DNA of 64,000 nucleotides. It comes from Dolichospermum sp. UHCC 0259 (GTDB lineage Bacteria > Cyanobacteriota > Cyanobacteriia > Cyanobacteriales > Nostocaceae). Position numbers and translations under genes: made by a program. The stretch covers positions 1 through 64,000 of the forward strand of contig NZ_VIKX01000062.1 in NCBI RefSeq assembly GCF_009711935.1. The letters are read 5' to 3'. This document shows, in pieces, positions 1 through 10,113 of this stretch. The notes below the pieces were generated by a model. That model had not been told where the DNA came from. It was given only the letters and a program-made list of their open reading frames with translations, and ran no database searches. The stretch's first letter is position 1. Every line of letters begins with the position of its first letter.

Positions 1-427
<427 letters not shown>

Positions 428-1501
428 CTATTCCTCTAACTCAATCTCTTCTTCTTCCTCAATATCATGAGGTTGAACTACAGAATTAGCAGAAACTACA
501 GCCCCCTTATCGAGTTTTTCCAAAACCTGTTCTTTAACTTTGGCAGCAAATTCTGGTTTTTCTTCTAAATACTTAATCGCGTTATCTCTACCTTGGGAAA
601 TGTTTTCACCACTGTAGCTATACCAAGCACCTTTACGCAAAAGAACACCCGTTTCTTCAGCTATATCCACTAAACAACCAATGGTAGAAACACCCTTACC
701 AAAAATAATGTCAAATTCGGCAATTCTAAAAGGTGGTGCAACTTTATTTTTAGCTACTTTGACTTTGACACGGTTGCCAAATTCATCAGTTCCTTTTTTC
801 AAAGTTTGAATTCTGCGAATATCCAAGCGCACAGAAGCGTAAAACTTCAGCGCATTACCACCTGTTGTTGTTTCGGGACTACCATAGGTGACACCGATTT
901 TTTGCCGTAACTGGTTAATGAAAAGAACTGTGCATCCAGATTTACCAATATTACCAGTGATTTTTCGGAGAGCTTGGCTCATTAACCGAGCTTGTAAACC
1001 TACGTGAATATCCCCCATATCCCCTTCAATTTCAGCGCGGGGAACTAAAGCAGCAACGGAGTCAATAACAACAATATCCACAGCCGCAGAACGCACAAGT
1101 TGATCAACTATTTCTAATGCTGATTCACCATTGTCTGGTTGAGAAACGAGTAAGTTATCAATATCTACACCCAATGCAGCGGCGTAGGTAGGATCTAAGG
1201 CGTGTTCAGCGTCCACGAAAGCCGCTATACCACCATTCCTTTGCACTTCTGCAAGAGCATGGAGAGCAATAGTAGTTTTACCAGAACTTTCTGGTCCGTA
1301 GATTTCGATTACCCGTCCTTTGGGTAAACCACCACCCAAGGCTAAATCTAGGGTGAGCGCCCCGGTGGATATTGTTTCTACCTTCATCCGGGTGGCATCA
1401 CCTAAGCGCATAATTGCTCCCTTTCCGAAGCTGCGCTCAATTTGTCCAAGTACGATATTTAACGCTTTTTGCTTGCCAGAAGTCTCAGTATTAGCTGCCA
1501 T
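428..1501 (-). CDS. recA: RecA recombinase
   Basis: RecA is the DNA-dependent ATPase that forms filaments on single-stranded DNA, catalyses strand exchange and promotes LexA-type self-cleavage. The 357-residue protein has the family's usual length. The Walker A motif GPESSGKT is at residues 69-76, and the conserved [10 protein letters not shown] stretch (loop L1/L2 region) and the [16 protein letters not shown] segment are present. The C-terminus is strongly acidic (a run of Glu), as in other RecA proteins, where it modulates DNA binding. It is a single gene, divergent from the DUF1818 gene. I saw no clear LexA box in the 266-bp upstream region, but cyanobacterial boxes are degenerate. The 3' flank holds a heptamer array. 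The identification is secure. Confidence 0.98.
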   Translation of the reverse strand: MAANTETSGKQKALNIVLGQIERSFGKGAIMRLGDATRMKVETISTGALTLDLALGGGLPKGRVIEIYGPESSGKTTIALHALAEVQRNGGIAAFVDAEHALDPTYAAALGVDIDNLLVSQPDNGESALEIVDQLVRSAAVDIVVIDSVAALVPRAEIEGDMGDIHVGLQARLMSQALRKITGNIGKSGCTVLFINQLRQKIGVTYGSPETTTGGNALKFYASVRLDIRRIQTLKKGTDEFGNRVKVKVAKNKVAPPFRIAEFDIIFGKGVSTIGCLVDIAEETGVLLRKGAWYSYSGENISQGRDNAIKYLEEKPEFAAKVKEQVLEKLDKGAVVSANSVVQPHDIEEEEEIELEE

Positions 1502-1767
1502 TTTTGCCTCTAAGTATAGGATTTTCCAAAATTACTGGACGGGAGTTTTAATAGAACGGATATACTATCCTAACCGGAAAGTGTGCCAATTAGGAATGTT
1601 TACAAAATTATGTTTGCCAAGATCCTAAGGCGATCGCTGAAAAATTATAGCATTTTCGATTTAAGATTGTGAAAGACTGGCTGTATCGGCTTTCTATCTA
1701 TCGCCATCGTTAAAGCCAACTGGTATAATTTTCAAGGTTAATAGCAGTAGTCTGAGCATAAATCAGT

Positions 1768-2133
1768 ATGGAACGAGTCATCAAAAGCGGCACTGGTTGG
1801 CGCATAGGCTGGAATCCAGATGCACCAGAATTTAAAGGACTAGTGGGAACCCAAGATTGGGCGATAGAATTAACCGAAGCAGAATTAAATGAATTTTGTC
1901 GTCTATTGAATCAGCTTGCAGATACCATGAAGCATCTAGCTACAGAATTAATGGACGAGGAAAAAATTGCCTGTGAAGCCGAAAGTGACTTATTATGGAT
2001 GGAAGTGGAAGGTTATGCTCATGCCTACAATCTGCGCTTTATCCTCAACACAGGACGAGGGACAGAAGGTAAATGGGAAGCGTCCGCCGTAGCTGAATTG
2101 TTGTCAGCCGTCCGAATGCTAAAAGTTTTTTGA
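1768..2133 (+). CDS. DUF1818 family protein
   Basis: This is a small soluble protein of 121 residues with no signal peptide or membrane segment. It matches my memory of the DUF1818 family, which is nearly confined to cyanobacteria and plastids and has no established function. The N-terminal pattern GTGWRIGWNP followed by LVGTQDWAIELTEAE is the recognisable signature, and the Trp-rich, acidic composition fits. It is divergent from recA, with 266 bp between the starts, and is followed by a tRNA gene. No catalytic motif is visible. The family call is fairly sure; the role is unknown. Confidence 0.8.
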   Translation: MERVIKSGTGWRIGWNPDAPEFKGLVGTQDWAIELTEAELNEFCRLLNQLADTMKHLATELMDEEKIACEAESDLLWMEVEGYAHAYNLRFILNTGRGTEGKWEASAVAELLSAVRMLKVF

Positions 2134-2255
2134 ATCACCCCTTGCTATTTTTCCTAACCTTGTGATATACTCGCAAGAGTGACTTAATTAATTTTAGATT
2201 CATACATTTGGAAACATCCCCACACCAAAAGTCTAAAATCTCAAGTTCACATTTA

Positions 2256-2329
2256 CGGGACGTAGCGCAGCTTGGTAGCGCGCCACTTTGGGGTAGTGGA
2301 GGTCTAGGGTTCAAATCCCTACGTTCCGA
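2256..2329 (+). tRNA. tRNA-Pro(GGG)
   Basis: The 74-nt sequence folds by hand into a full cloverleaf: acceptor stem CGGGACG/CGTTCCG with one G-T pair, D stem GCGC/GCGC, anticodon stem CCACT/AGTGG around loop TTGGGGT (anticodon GGG), and T stem TAGGG/CCCTA around TTCAAAT, with discriminator base A. The 3' CCA is not encoded. It reads proline codons CCC and CCU. Confidence 0.95.
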
Positions 2330-2459
2330 TTTACGGAAACTTTAATAATGGCATATTCTTCTAATTTTCAGTATATGTCTGAGTGGTTTATATGAAATAC
2401 TGCTTTTGATGGTTGTGCGTCTCTCCAGATGTGGGAACATTTTAAGTACAGGATGTTTC

Positions 2460-3995
2460 ATGCCAGCTCTGACGAATCAAAACTTATGGCTATTTATGTC
2501 TGATTTTAACTGGAAATTTTTAAAAGTAGTTTTATCTTGGCAAGGTTTATTGACTGTAATTATTACTAATTGCTTATTGATTCTCAACCTAGCTACAAAA
2601 CCAGCCATTGCTCAAACCGGACAAGATTGTTGGCTATCACCGAAAGCAACTCAAGAAAAAGAAAACTTACGTTTATTAGCTTTTAAAGGCAATAAAGAGG
2701 CAGCGAGTCGCTATCAGAAATTACTCAAACAGCATACACAAGAATTAAAAACCTGTCGTAGTCAGACTTGGCCGCAAACTCAGGCTGTGTGGTTGCGCCT
2801 GTATCCCTGTGATATCCAGCCGGGAGCAGTTGATAAAATTATGGATAGAATTGTCAACCAAGGCTATAACCAAGTTTATTTAGAAGTATTTTATGATGGA
2901 CGGGTACTATTACCAGCCGCAGCTAACCCAACTGTTTGGCCTGCTGTAGTTCGTCTTCCTGGTGCAGAAAAAATTGATTTATTAGCATTAGCAATAAAAA
3001 AAGGGCAACAACGGGGGTTAAAAGTTTATGCTTGGATGTTTACTAATAACTTTGGTTACACCTATGCTAAACGTGCAGATAGACAAAATGCGATCGCTCG
3101 TAATGGCAAAAATCAAACCAGCTTATCCGTAGTAGAAGATAGTTCCCAAGTCTTCATTGATCCCTACAACACCCAGGCTAAAACCGATTACTACCGTATG
3201 GTACAACAGGTTGTCCGCCGTCGTCCAGATGGTATTCTCTTCGATTATGTTCGCTATCCCCGCCAGACTGGTAGTGACTCCATTGCTACCAAAGTTCATG
3301 ACCTCTGGCTATTTACTCCAGCCACTCAAGAAGTCTTATTTCGTCGCGCCAAAAATTCCAAAGGGTTAGAATTAATTCGTCGTTTTCTCACTAGGGGATA
3401 TGTCAGTGCTGGCGACATAGCAGAAATTGATAAACGCTATCCTCAAGAAGATGAACCCTTATGGGAAGGGCGTATTCCCGCAAGAAAGCAGAAATCTTTA
3501 CCTTCTCCAGAGGAAAAACAGCGGGTTTTGCAATTGGATTTGTGGTTACTCTCCGTTGCTCACGCTATGCAAGGTATCGTAGATTTTATAACTTTAGCAA
3601 GTTACCCAGCCAAACAAAAAGGTATTCCTGCGGGAGCAGTATTTTTTCCCGAAGGTAATCAAGCTTTAGGACAAGGGTATGATTCCCGCTTGCAACCTTG
3701 GGATAAGTTCCCCAGTACCCTAGAATGGCATCCCATGTCCTATGCAAATTGCGGAAATGCTAATTGCATTGTGGCGCAAGTTCAACAAGTTTTAAAAATG
3801 GCACAACCAGGCACAAAAGTGATTCCGGCCTTAGCTGGGAAGTGGGGAGAATCAATTAGCAATCGTCCCCCATTAGAAGTACAAATGCAAGCCCTCCGCC
3901 AATTATCTCCTCAAATTAAGGGTGTTAGCCATTTTGCTTATTCTTGGCAACATCCTGAACATGACAGTGAACGGAAAGCTTGTAATGTTCGGTGA
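2460..3995 (+). CDS. GH10-like secreted family protein (DUF187/GHL10 type)
   Basis: This is a secreted or lipid-anchored hydrolase-like protein of the group annotated as family 10 glycosylhydrolase (DUF187, TIM-barrel). After a hydrophobic segment (VVLSWQGLLTVIITNCLLI) a likely signal-peptidase site follows AIAQ. Barrel-type motifs include YNQVYLEVFYDGRVLLP, KVYAWMFTNNFGY and PDGILFDYVRYP. The frame is open from 2406; I chose ATG 2460 because AGGA precedes it, but ATG 2496 would give a tidier signal peptide. The substrate is unknown; relatives are often discussed as acting on cell-wall or surface glycans. It converges on trxA with a 12-bp gap, so the two genes probably share a bidirectional end region. 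Confidence 0.8.
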   Translation: MPALTNQNLWLFMSDFNWKFLKVVLSWQGLLTVIITNCLLILNLATKPAIAQTGQDCWLSPKATQEKENLRLLAFKGNKEAASRYQKLLKQHTQELKTCRSQTWPQTQAVWLRLYPCDIQPGAVDKIMDRIVNQGYNQVYLEVFYDGRVLLPAAANPTVWPAVVRLPGAEKIDLLALAIKKGQQRGLKVYAWMFTNNFGYTYAKRADRQNAIARNGKNQTSLSVVEDSSQVFIDPYNTQAKTDYYRMVQQVVRRRPDGILFDYVRYPRQTGSDSIATKVHDLWLFTPATQEVLFRRAKNSKGLELIRRFLTRGYVSAGDIAEIDKRYPQEDEPLWEGRIPARKQKSLPSPEEKQRVLQLDLWLLSVAHAMQGIVDFITLASYPAKQKGIPAGAVFFPEGNQALGQGYDSRLQPWDKFPSTLEWHPMSYANCGNANCIVAQVQQVLKMAQPGTKVIPALAGKWGESISNRPPLEVQMQALRQLSPQIKGVSHFAYSWQHPEHDSERKACNVR

Positions 3996-4007
3996 AAAAT
4001 GTGACAG

Positions 4008-4337
4008 CTACGAATCAACATACTTATCTAATGTAGCAGATAATGTAGTTTTAGGAACAGCACCAACAACTGTTTTAATTTGTCGTCCTCCCTTAAATAT
4101 CATCAAAGTGGGAATACTGCGAATCCCATAATGACTAGCAACAGTAGGATTTTGATCAGCATTCAACTTTACCACTTTTACCTGTCCTGCATATTCCGCA
4201 GCCACTTCTTCCACTACAGGAGACAGCATTTTACAAGGACCGCACCAAGGGGCCCAAAAATCAACTAAAACAGGAGTTTGACTTTCTAGCACTTCTTGTT
4301 TAAATGTAGCTTCAGTAACATTGGTAATAGATGACAT
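4008..4337 (-). CDS. trxA: Thioredoxin
   Basis: This is a 109-residue classical thioredoxin, a cytosolic disulfide reductase that receives electrons from thioredoxin reductase and regulates photosynthetic and metabolic enzymes. The active site W-C-G-P-C lies at residues 31-35 inside [11 protein letters not shown], and the cis-proline segment [11 protein letters not shown] is intact. The length equals a single thioredoxin domain with no transit or signal sequence. The gene stands alone, convergent with the GH10-like gene. Cyanobacteria carry several thioredoxins (m, x, y types); the WAPWCGPCK form suggests m-type, but this was not tested. Confidence 0.96.
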   Translation of the reverse strand: MSSITNVTEATFKQEVLESQTPVLVDFWAPWCGPCKMLSPVVEEVAAEYAGQVKVVKLNADQNPTVASHYGIRSIPTLMIFKGGRQIKTVVGAVPKTTLSATLDKYVDS

Positions 4338-4640
4338 AAATTGTTTGCCTAGATTTCAATCAATAACTTAATAATATCGAATAAATGAGGAGAGCAGAAA
4401 AACCAAATTATCTGCGTTTATCTGCGTCTATCTTCTGCCATCTGCGTTTAATTATTGCCAATTATACCTGACTTGCATCGAAATTTTTATATAGGAATAA
4501 TATTTGATTTATGAAAAGATACGTAGGGTGCGTCAGACCGCATAAATTCTATCAATCAACAGATTTGTAATATCTGACGCACCCTACAATACCTAATTTT
4601 TTTCAAAAATAAAATATGAGTTCTATACTTTCTTAAAGTG
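4338..4640. other. Intergenic stretch with a 15-bp inverted repeat
   Basis: No gene is visible. It carries short degenerate repeats built on ATCTGCGT (about 4410-4450) and a 65-bp element at 4523-4587 whose ends, GTAGGGTGCGTCAGA and TCTGACGCACCCTAC, are perfect inverted repeats. Confidence 0.6.
4523..4587. repeat. Small inverted-repeat element
   Basis: A perfect 15-bp inverted repeat (4523-4537 and 4573-4587) encloses a 35-bp AT-rich spacer. It looks like a small palindromic mobile element of the kind common in cyanobacterial intergenic DNA. Only one copy was seen in the window. Confidence 0.8.
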
Positions 4641-5888
4641 TCAATTTATCTCTAAATTAGGAGAATTTTGATCAGCACCGCAATGATGACAATAAGGTAA
4701 TTCTTTATAGGTTAAATTATGACAACTATGGCATTCGACATATTGATAGTAACCGCAGTGGGGACAGTGGCTATCTTGAGGACGAATTTTTTTAGCACAC
4801 CGAATACACTTTGATTTTTGAATTCTGTTAGCCGCTTGAATTTTATGATTAAAGACAACAGTTTGGAAGAATTTAATCATGCCAAAACCAACCAAGGGAA
4901 TTAGCAAAATATAAGCGTAACTAATTAAGAAAATTAATCCCCCAAATAGGGAACTAATGATATCAAATAAGAATTGAAATATTATACCAATCTGTAAAAA
5001 TTGAAATACTTTCAGAATTAGGGGAATGATAAATATCACTAGCAAATGCCAGCTAATTAATCCTATTAATCCATATCCTTTCCGTTGACTGAAATTATTA
5101 ACTAATAATGCCATCAGAATGAGTGGAATTAAAAAGATAGCTTGAAAAACTAATTGAATGCTAGGATACCAAAAGGAAGCATCTTTATAATCTTTAGCAA
5201 CTTGATTAAATTTAGTTTCATCTTTGACAAAAGACAATAAGTTAACACTTTCAGATTTTGTCAGCAGTTGATTTTGCAGATTAGCAATTTCCTGTTTTAA
5301 GGTGGAAATTTTTTCGCTATTTTGTGTTAATTCCTGTTTAGCTTTTTCGGCGCGAACCTGATTAATAGAATTACCTGAAGACTGACCGGCAATTTTTTCT
5401 AATAAGGTTGAATCATATTGTTGACGAATGGTAGCATTTGCTTGTTCAAGACGACTAATTTTATCTTGTGTCTGATTTATCGTGGTGAGAATTTTCTGAT
5501 TTTGCGGATTATTCAGTTTATCTTTAGATTCACCATAGTTCAAACATATTTCCGAAACCTTACCCAAATGTCCAATTTCTGCATCTTGATATCTTTGCCG
5601 AATTTTTTGCTCGTTACTACCATAAGGTAATGAACTCCTCAAAAATTCATAATCTTTATTTTTGGTAGTTTGGGTTTTGTAACTATTCCATTCAGAATAA
5701 CATGGATAAGCTTGAGTCGGGCTAAGATGCCATTCACTAATATTATTTAAACCCGTAAATACATTAATTAAAATAAAAATATCAACTAAAATAATGACAA
5801 CTAAACTCACTTTATTTAGTGGTTCGTTGTTTACTGTTCGAGAGTTATTAAAAAACCGATTTGAAAGCCGGCGGATTCTGGTAAACAT
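4641..5888 (-). CDS. Multi-pass membrane protein with coiled coil and C-terminal zinc ribbons
   Basis: I do not recognise a named family. The 415-residue protein shows, in order: an N-terminal basic stretch and one hydrophobic segment (VSLVVIILVDIFILINVFTGL, about residues 28-48); an extramembrane region with a coiled coil (about 130-210, rich in Gln/Lys/Glu); three or four membrane segments (about 240-345); and a cytosolic tail with two zinc-ribbon-like units, CIRCAKKIRPQDSHCPHCG and CHSCHNLTYKELPYCHHCG. Zinc-ribbon tails on membrane proteins often bind proteins or nucleic acids, but no function can be inferred. It stands alone with long AT-rich flanks. Confidence 0.75.
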   Translation of the reverse strand: MFTRIRRLSNRFFNNSRTVNNEPLNKVSLVVIILVDIFILINVFTGLNNISEWHLSPTQAYPCYSEWNSYKTQTTKNKDYEFLRSSLPYGSNEQKIRQRYQDAEIGHLGKVSEICLNYGESKDKLNNPQNQKILTTINQTQDKISRLEQANATIRQQYDSTLLEKIAGQSSGNSINQVRAEKAKQELTQNSEKISTLKQEIANLQNQLLTKSESVNLLSFVKDETKFNQVAKDYKDASFWYPSIQLVFQAIFLIPLILMALLVNNFSQRKGYGLIGLISWHLLVIFIIPLILKVFQFLQIGIIFQFLFDIISSLFGGLIFLISYAYILLIPLVGFGMIKFFQTVVFNHKIQAANRIQKSKCIRCAKKIRPQDSHCPHCGYYQYVECHSCHNLTYKELPYCHHCGADQNSPNLEIN

Positions 5889-6379
5889 ATAAACAGGATT
5901 GAGAATAGTTACAACTGAAATTAATTTACCATTTTCTGGTTACTTTGGTGTTTTTTGTTAAGTTTGATATACTTGTTACGTAGTTAGTTCTGACTTTTTG
6001 TGAGTAAGTTAAATATTTTTTCTCACGCAAAGACGCAGAGTTTGAGAGATGGAATTTTTGCTTTTTTATAATGAATAATAAAATTATATACCTTATCACA
6101 TTAGAGCAAATTAAACCCAATATGGACTAAGTAGGTTAACAAAATAAAAATGAGGTATCTTGCGTTTTGTAAAATGGCTGAAACTCAACCAGAATAACGC
6201 ATTAGGACAACTTTACATACCGATACATACCTTGAAATTTTTCTGTTAAACTACTTAGACACCACCGCTCATTTTATCCCCCCAAGTTATTTATTTGTCC
6301 AGGTTTTATGTTTATATAGCTAACGCCACGTTACGCTATCAGCAAGCCCTAATAATACACTAAATCGTAACTTAAAAAG
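5889..6379. other. Repeat-rich intergenic stretch
   Basis: No gene is supported. It contains the string GAGTTTGAGAGATGGAATTT (about 6038-6057), which recurs near 47443, and a 126-bp MITE at 6130-6255. An insertion-sequence-like end (CAGCAAGCCCTAAT, about 6340) lies just before the broken OLD gene. Confidence 0.6.
6130..6255. mobile_element. MITE, AGTAGGT family, copy 1
   Basis: This 126-bp element begins AGTAGGTTAACA and ends TGTTAAACTACT, imperfect inverted repeats, flanked by TA on both sides (6128-6129 and 6256-6257). It shares its ends and the internal string ACATACCTT plus AAATTTTTC with the 125-bp element at 34327-34451. The TA target duplication suggests mobilisation by an IS630/Tc1-type transposase supplied in trans; none is encoded here. 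Confidence 0.85.
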
Positions 6380-8060
6380 CTAAATTGAATTTAAAAAATT
6401 CCACTCATCAAACCAAAGTGATCTATCTATTTGCTCAATTAATTCAATAAATTCAGTTTTTACATCAAAACTTACCCCATGAGGCTGTAAGGTAGCAGAA
6501 ATAACAGTTTCCACATCATCTTTTGTCATCAATTTAAAAAGATCATTATTCATAAAACAGTTATTAACGTGCTGACTTACATTAGTGTTTAATTGTTGAT
6601 CGTTAGCTTTCATGTATTTATTGTCTAAGACAATATTTAATTTAATTTGAAGATTTCTATACCAAAATGCTACGTCCTCATATTTCTTATCATTATAGCG
6701 GGTTGCTAACATAGGCTGACAATTTAAATAATTAGTTTGTAACTCATTTTCCAAAATATTAATATCAACATTCACACCTTTTTTAAATAACCATTTGTTT
6801 AACAGTCGAGCTAATTTTGATATATCAGTAAATAGAGTTGATTCAAATGTGTAAGCAGACCAAATATGAGATTTTAAATTAATTCTATTCTGAAACTCAT
6901 TAGTAAGTCCAAATTGATGAATGTCAATCAAAAAATCTCTATCTATTATTAACACGGATTTCTGCCAAAGTGTTTGATTATTTTTAACTTCCGAAAAAAC
7001 GGTTTTGTAATGTGAAATTCTCTCAGAAACTTCACTAACTCCTCCTAAAACCCAATAAACATATTTTTTATGATTACTAATATTCTGCTTCAGTAAGATA
7101 TCAATTACTTGTGCATCATCTGCACCTTCAACAAAGATTAGAGTATCTGATTCAATGGCATTTAAAAAATCTAACCCACTTACAGTTCCTAATGCACTAA
7201 TAACTGGATTAACTTGAGAGGGATAAATACCATAAAAACGTGACGTTACTGCTATCAGATTATTACTATTTATGTTTTTATATATGCCTGTAGGTTGACC
7301 ATCAAGATGGAATAAATTAGATAAATTTGCACTACGAATTAACGCTTCGTTATGAGTTGTGATAAAAATTTGATTTTTTTCGGAGAATTGCACTAATATT
7401 TTTAACAAACGACTCTGGATTTCCCTATGAATATGACTATCGGGTTCGTCCAAAAGAATCAAATTTAAGTCTTTTTGAATAGAAGAAGGATGATAAAGAT
7501 TTAGCAAAATTTCAATAATTTGTAAACTGCCACTACCTAGAAGTGCAATATCTTTTTCAATGTCTATTTCATTATGTTTAAAGTTAAATAAAACTGTTAC
7601 ATCTTTTTGAATTTGGCTAACTGTAGAAATATTCATGTTCTGATTTCGATTGTAAAGAATAAAAGATAGAGTCTCTAAAAAATTGCTAAACAAAGAAGGA
7701 TCAGAAGAGTTATAAAGTTGATATAACCGATTACGAATAACGCTTGATGAATCACGATTGATAATAGATTCTTGGATTTGTGGGATTGTTACGAATCTTT
7801 CTATTTGCCGAATTGCACTAGAAGGTGAGGTATAGTAAAAACTAAAAGGAGACGGTAAATTTTGCAAAAAATTATTGAATTTGTTAAAATCATAACTTCC
7901 AAAATCAAGTAACTCAATTACATAGTTACGTCCTGAACTACTAATTTTAAAACATATTGTGATTTCTTCATTATCATTAACAAGTGTCGCGGATAATTCA
8001 ATTTTATTATTTTTATCTCTTTGATAAAAAATATCTTCAAAATTAGGACTCAAAACACTA

Positions 8061-8068
8061 TTAATTTG
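8061..8068. repeat. Target-site duplication of the ISL3 element, left copy
   Basis: TTAATTTG lies directly outside the left inverted repeat and is repeated exactly at 9503-9510. Eight base pairs is the usual duplication for ISL3-family elements. Confidence 0.95.
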
Positions 8069-9502
8069 GGCTCTTCGGTAGTTGTTATGCCAAACTATTA
8101 GCTACACTCACTAAACAATATTACAAAATGTATCAATAAATATCTAAAAGTGCTGTAAGGGTTGACATATAAAGAATATTTGTTATTAACTATAAATACA
8201 ATGCAGATTATTTTTAGATGAAATTAGTGCTATGACTGGTAAAAGAGATATTAAAGTTCTAACAGAGATTCTTGATTTAAGCGATGTAAAAGTTATATCA
8301 CATCGTCTTCACACTGGGATTGGGATGATTTTACAAATTGAACAAGAAAAGTCATTTGCTACCTGTCCTAAGTGTGGCACAACCAGCCATAAATTACATC
8401 AAAATCATAGACATATTATTAAGGATCTCCCGTTTGGAGAAAAAGAAGTATTTTTAGAAATTAATCGCCGACAGTTTAAATGTCGAGAATGTAAAAAACC
8501 TTTTAGTGAAGATTTAGATTTTGTAAAAAAGAAAAGAACCTATACAAACCGTCTTGCACATAAGACGATACAAGAAGTTTTAGAAAATGATATTTATAGT
8601 GTAGCAGCAAAAGGTATAGTAACAGAAGACGAAATAGAAAGAATGTTAAAAGACGCATCGGAAGAATTACCAAATTTAAAACCTATAAATCTGAAAAGAC
8701 TAGGAATTGATGAAATAGCTTTGAAGAAGGGACATGGAAATTACTGTGCTGTATTAGTAGATTTAGATCAAAGCAAACTAATTGCAATTTTAAGTGGACG
8801 AACAAAAGAAATAATCCAGCAAACCCTTATAGAATGGGGAACGGAGATTTTAGAAAATATAGAAGAAGTCAGTATAGATTTATGGACTGGCTATAAAACT
8901 TTAGTAACAGAATTAATGCCAAATGCTCAAGTAGTAGCCGATAGATTTCACGTAATGACACAGATTAATAAAGAATTAGATACACAAAGAAAAAGAGAAA
9001 AACGAAAAGTTGAAGATTTAATTAAGAAAGCAAATGCAACAGACAAATTAAAATATGAAGAAATATTAGCCGGATTAAAGAATAGTAAATATCCTTTACT
9101 TAAGAATCAAGATAAGTTAACTCAAGAGCAATTGGATAAACTTATTCAAGTTAAAAATGTCTCGCCTATTTTGAAGGAAATGCACGAATTTAAAGAAAAG
9201 ATTAGGAAGATTTTTAATAACACAAATGATTGGTATACAGGAGTTTTTAAACTAGGTATGTGGTTATCAAGAGCTAAGAAATACTTCCCTAATAGCAACA
9301 ATACTATTATTCGTTGGTATCAGGAAATTATAGCCTATTTTGATAATAGGACAACCAGTGGTACTGTGGAAGGAATTAATAACAAGCTTAAACTAATAAA
9401 ACGGTCGGGATATGGATTTAAAAACTTTGAGAATTTCCGAATTAGATGCTTATTAAACTGGCATTTTGTTTAATAGTTTAGCATAACAAGTACCGAAGAG
9501 CC
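8069..9502 (+). mobile_element. ISL3-family insertion sequence, complete (1434 bp)
   Basis: Both ends begin GGCTCTTCGGTA, the typical ISL3-family terminus. The inverted repeats (8069-8100 and 9471-9502) match at 30 of 32 positions, and the flanks carry an 8-bp duplication. One intact transposase gene fills the interior, and its stop codon lies inside the right repeat. Intact ends, an intact transposase and a perfect duplication point to a recent insertion into the OLD-type nuclease gene, in the opposite orientation. Confidence 0.96.
8232..9473 (+). CDS. ISL3 family transposase
   Basis: This is a 413-residue DDE transposase with no internal stops. The N-terminal zinc-finger region has CPKCGTTSH (about residues 46-54) and CRECKKPF. 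The catalytic triad is readable as D in LGIDEIALKKGHGNY (about residue 159), D in VVADRFHVM (about 236) and E in GTVEGINNKLKLIKR (about 379), with the usual Tnp_ISL3 helical insert between the last two. The length is standard. It is the only gene of the element and is transcribed opposite to the disrupted host gene. Confidence 0.96.
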   Translation: MTGKRDIKVLTEILDLSDVKVISHRLHTGIGMILQIEQEKSFATCPKCGTTSHKLHQNHRHIIKDLPFGEKEVFLEINRRQFKCRECKKPFSEDLDFVKKKRTYTNRLAHKTIQEVLENDIYSVAAKGIVTEDEIERMLKDASEELPNLKPINLKRLGIDEIALKKGHGNYCAVLVDLDQSKLIAILSGRTKEIIQQTLIEWGTEILENIEEVSIDLWTGYKTLVTELMPNAQVVADRFHVMTQINKELDTQRKREKRKVEDLIKKANATDKLKYEEILAGLKNSKYPLLKNQDKLTQEQLDKLIQVKNVSPILKEMHEFKEKIRKIFNNTNDWYTGVFKLGMWLSRAKKYFPNSNNTIIRWYQEIIAYFDNRTTSGTVEGINNKLKLIKRSGYGFKNFENFRIRCLLNWHFV

Positions 9503-9510
9503 TTAATTTG
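9503..9510. repeat. Target-site duplication of the ISL3 element, right copy
   Basis: TTAATTTG is identical to 8061-8068. In the minus-strand reading frame of the disrupted gene the duplicated bases encode Gln-Ile at both junctions. Confidence 0.95.
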
Positions 9511-9762
9511 ATCAAAGTATTTGTCTTGAGTAGTTCCTAAAATATAATCATTTCTTCTATAGTTACTAGTTGTTCTAAGGGCTTTTCTAATTAATTTAGT
9601 AAAACATTCATGCCATAAAGATAACGCTTGTAGTAGTGTGGTTTTACCTGAATTATTAACTCCAGTAAAAATATTAAGAGTCTGGTTAAACTCTACTTCA
9701 ATATCTTGAAATAACTTAAAATTCTTGACTTTAAACCGAGAAATATGCATAATATATTTCAA

Positions 9763-10113
9763 AAAATACTGTGATTTATACCCTGTTTACCAAACCCAGC
9801 AATTCTCATTTTGAAAAGAATAAAATAAGGTTAGAATCACGGATTAGACGGATTGCACTGATTTCACGGATTTTAGTAACTCTTATCATAGCAAAAAACC
9901 TAATCCGCGCCATCTTTTAATCCATATAATCCGCGATTCTGACTTTTGAGCGATGAAACCTTAAAATGAGAATTGCTGTACCAAACCATCGGTTATAGAT
10001 GAACAAAAACAGTTAGATTAATTTTGGCACAATCATAGGCGAAACGTATAGATTAAAAACACTCTTGTTCCTCTCTTCCTTTGCGCCTCTGCGTCTCTGC
10101 GTGAAACAAATTC
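9763..10113. other. Intergenic stretch with a 180-bp inverted-repeat element
   Basis: No gene is visible. The stretch is largely one MITE-like element (9798-9977), followed by a purine/pyrimidine string CCTCTGCGTCTCTGCGTG near 10086, a common cyanobacterial repeat fragment. Confidence 0.6.
9798..9977. repeat. MITE-like element with 15-bp perfect inverted repeats
   Basis: AGCAATTCTCATTTT (9798-9812) and AAAATGAGAATTGCT (9963-9977) are perfect inverted repeats. The interior is itself partly inverted (ATCACGGATTAGACGGATT against AATCCATATAATCCGCGAT). No coding capacity. Confidence 0.8.

Larger units (their letters stand above)
6380..9762 (-). pseudogene. OLD-family ATPase/TOPRIM nuclease, split by an ISL3 insertion
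   Basis: The N-terminal part (9762 to about 9508) encodes FKVKNFKLFQDIEVEF and the Walker A motif TGVNNSGKTT. The C-terminal part (about 8065 to 6380) encodes the ABC-type Walker B region LILLDEPDSHIHRE, the H-loop ITTHNEALI and a TOPRIM domain (LIFVEGADDAQVI, LIIDRDF). An ISL3 element sits between them. Deleting 8069-9510 joins the frames as DKYFDQ-INSVLSPNF, giving 646 residues, normal for OLD-type nucleases. These enzymes use ATP hydrolysis to control a metal-dependent nuclease, and several are anti-phage systems. No GajB-like helicase partner is nearby. As it stands, neither piece keeps both Walker A and TOPRIM, so the protein is presumably inactive. Confidence 0.93.

Noticed and set aside
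6380-8053. Separate AAA/TOPRIM gene starting at TTG 8053
   Set aside because: The frame stays open upstream into the IS edge and joins the 9.5-9.76 kb fragment exactly at the target duplication.
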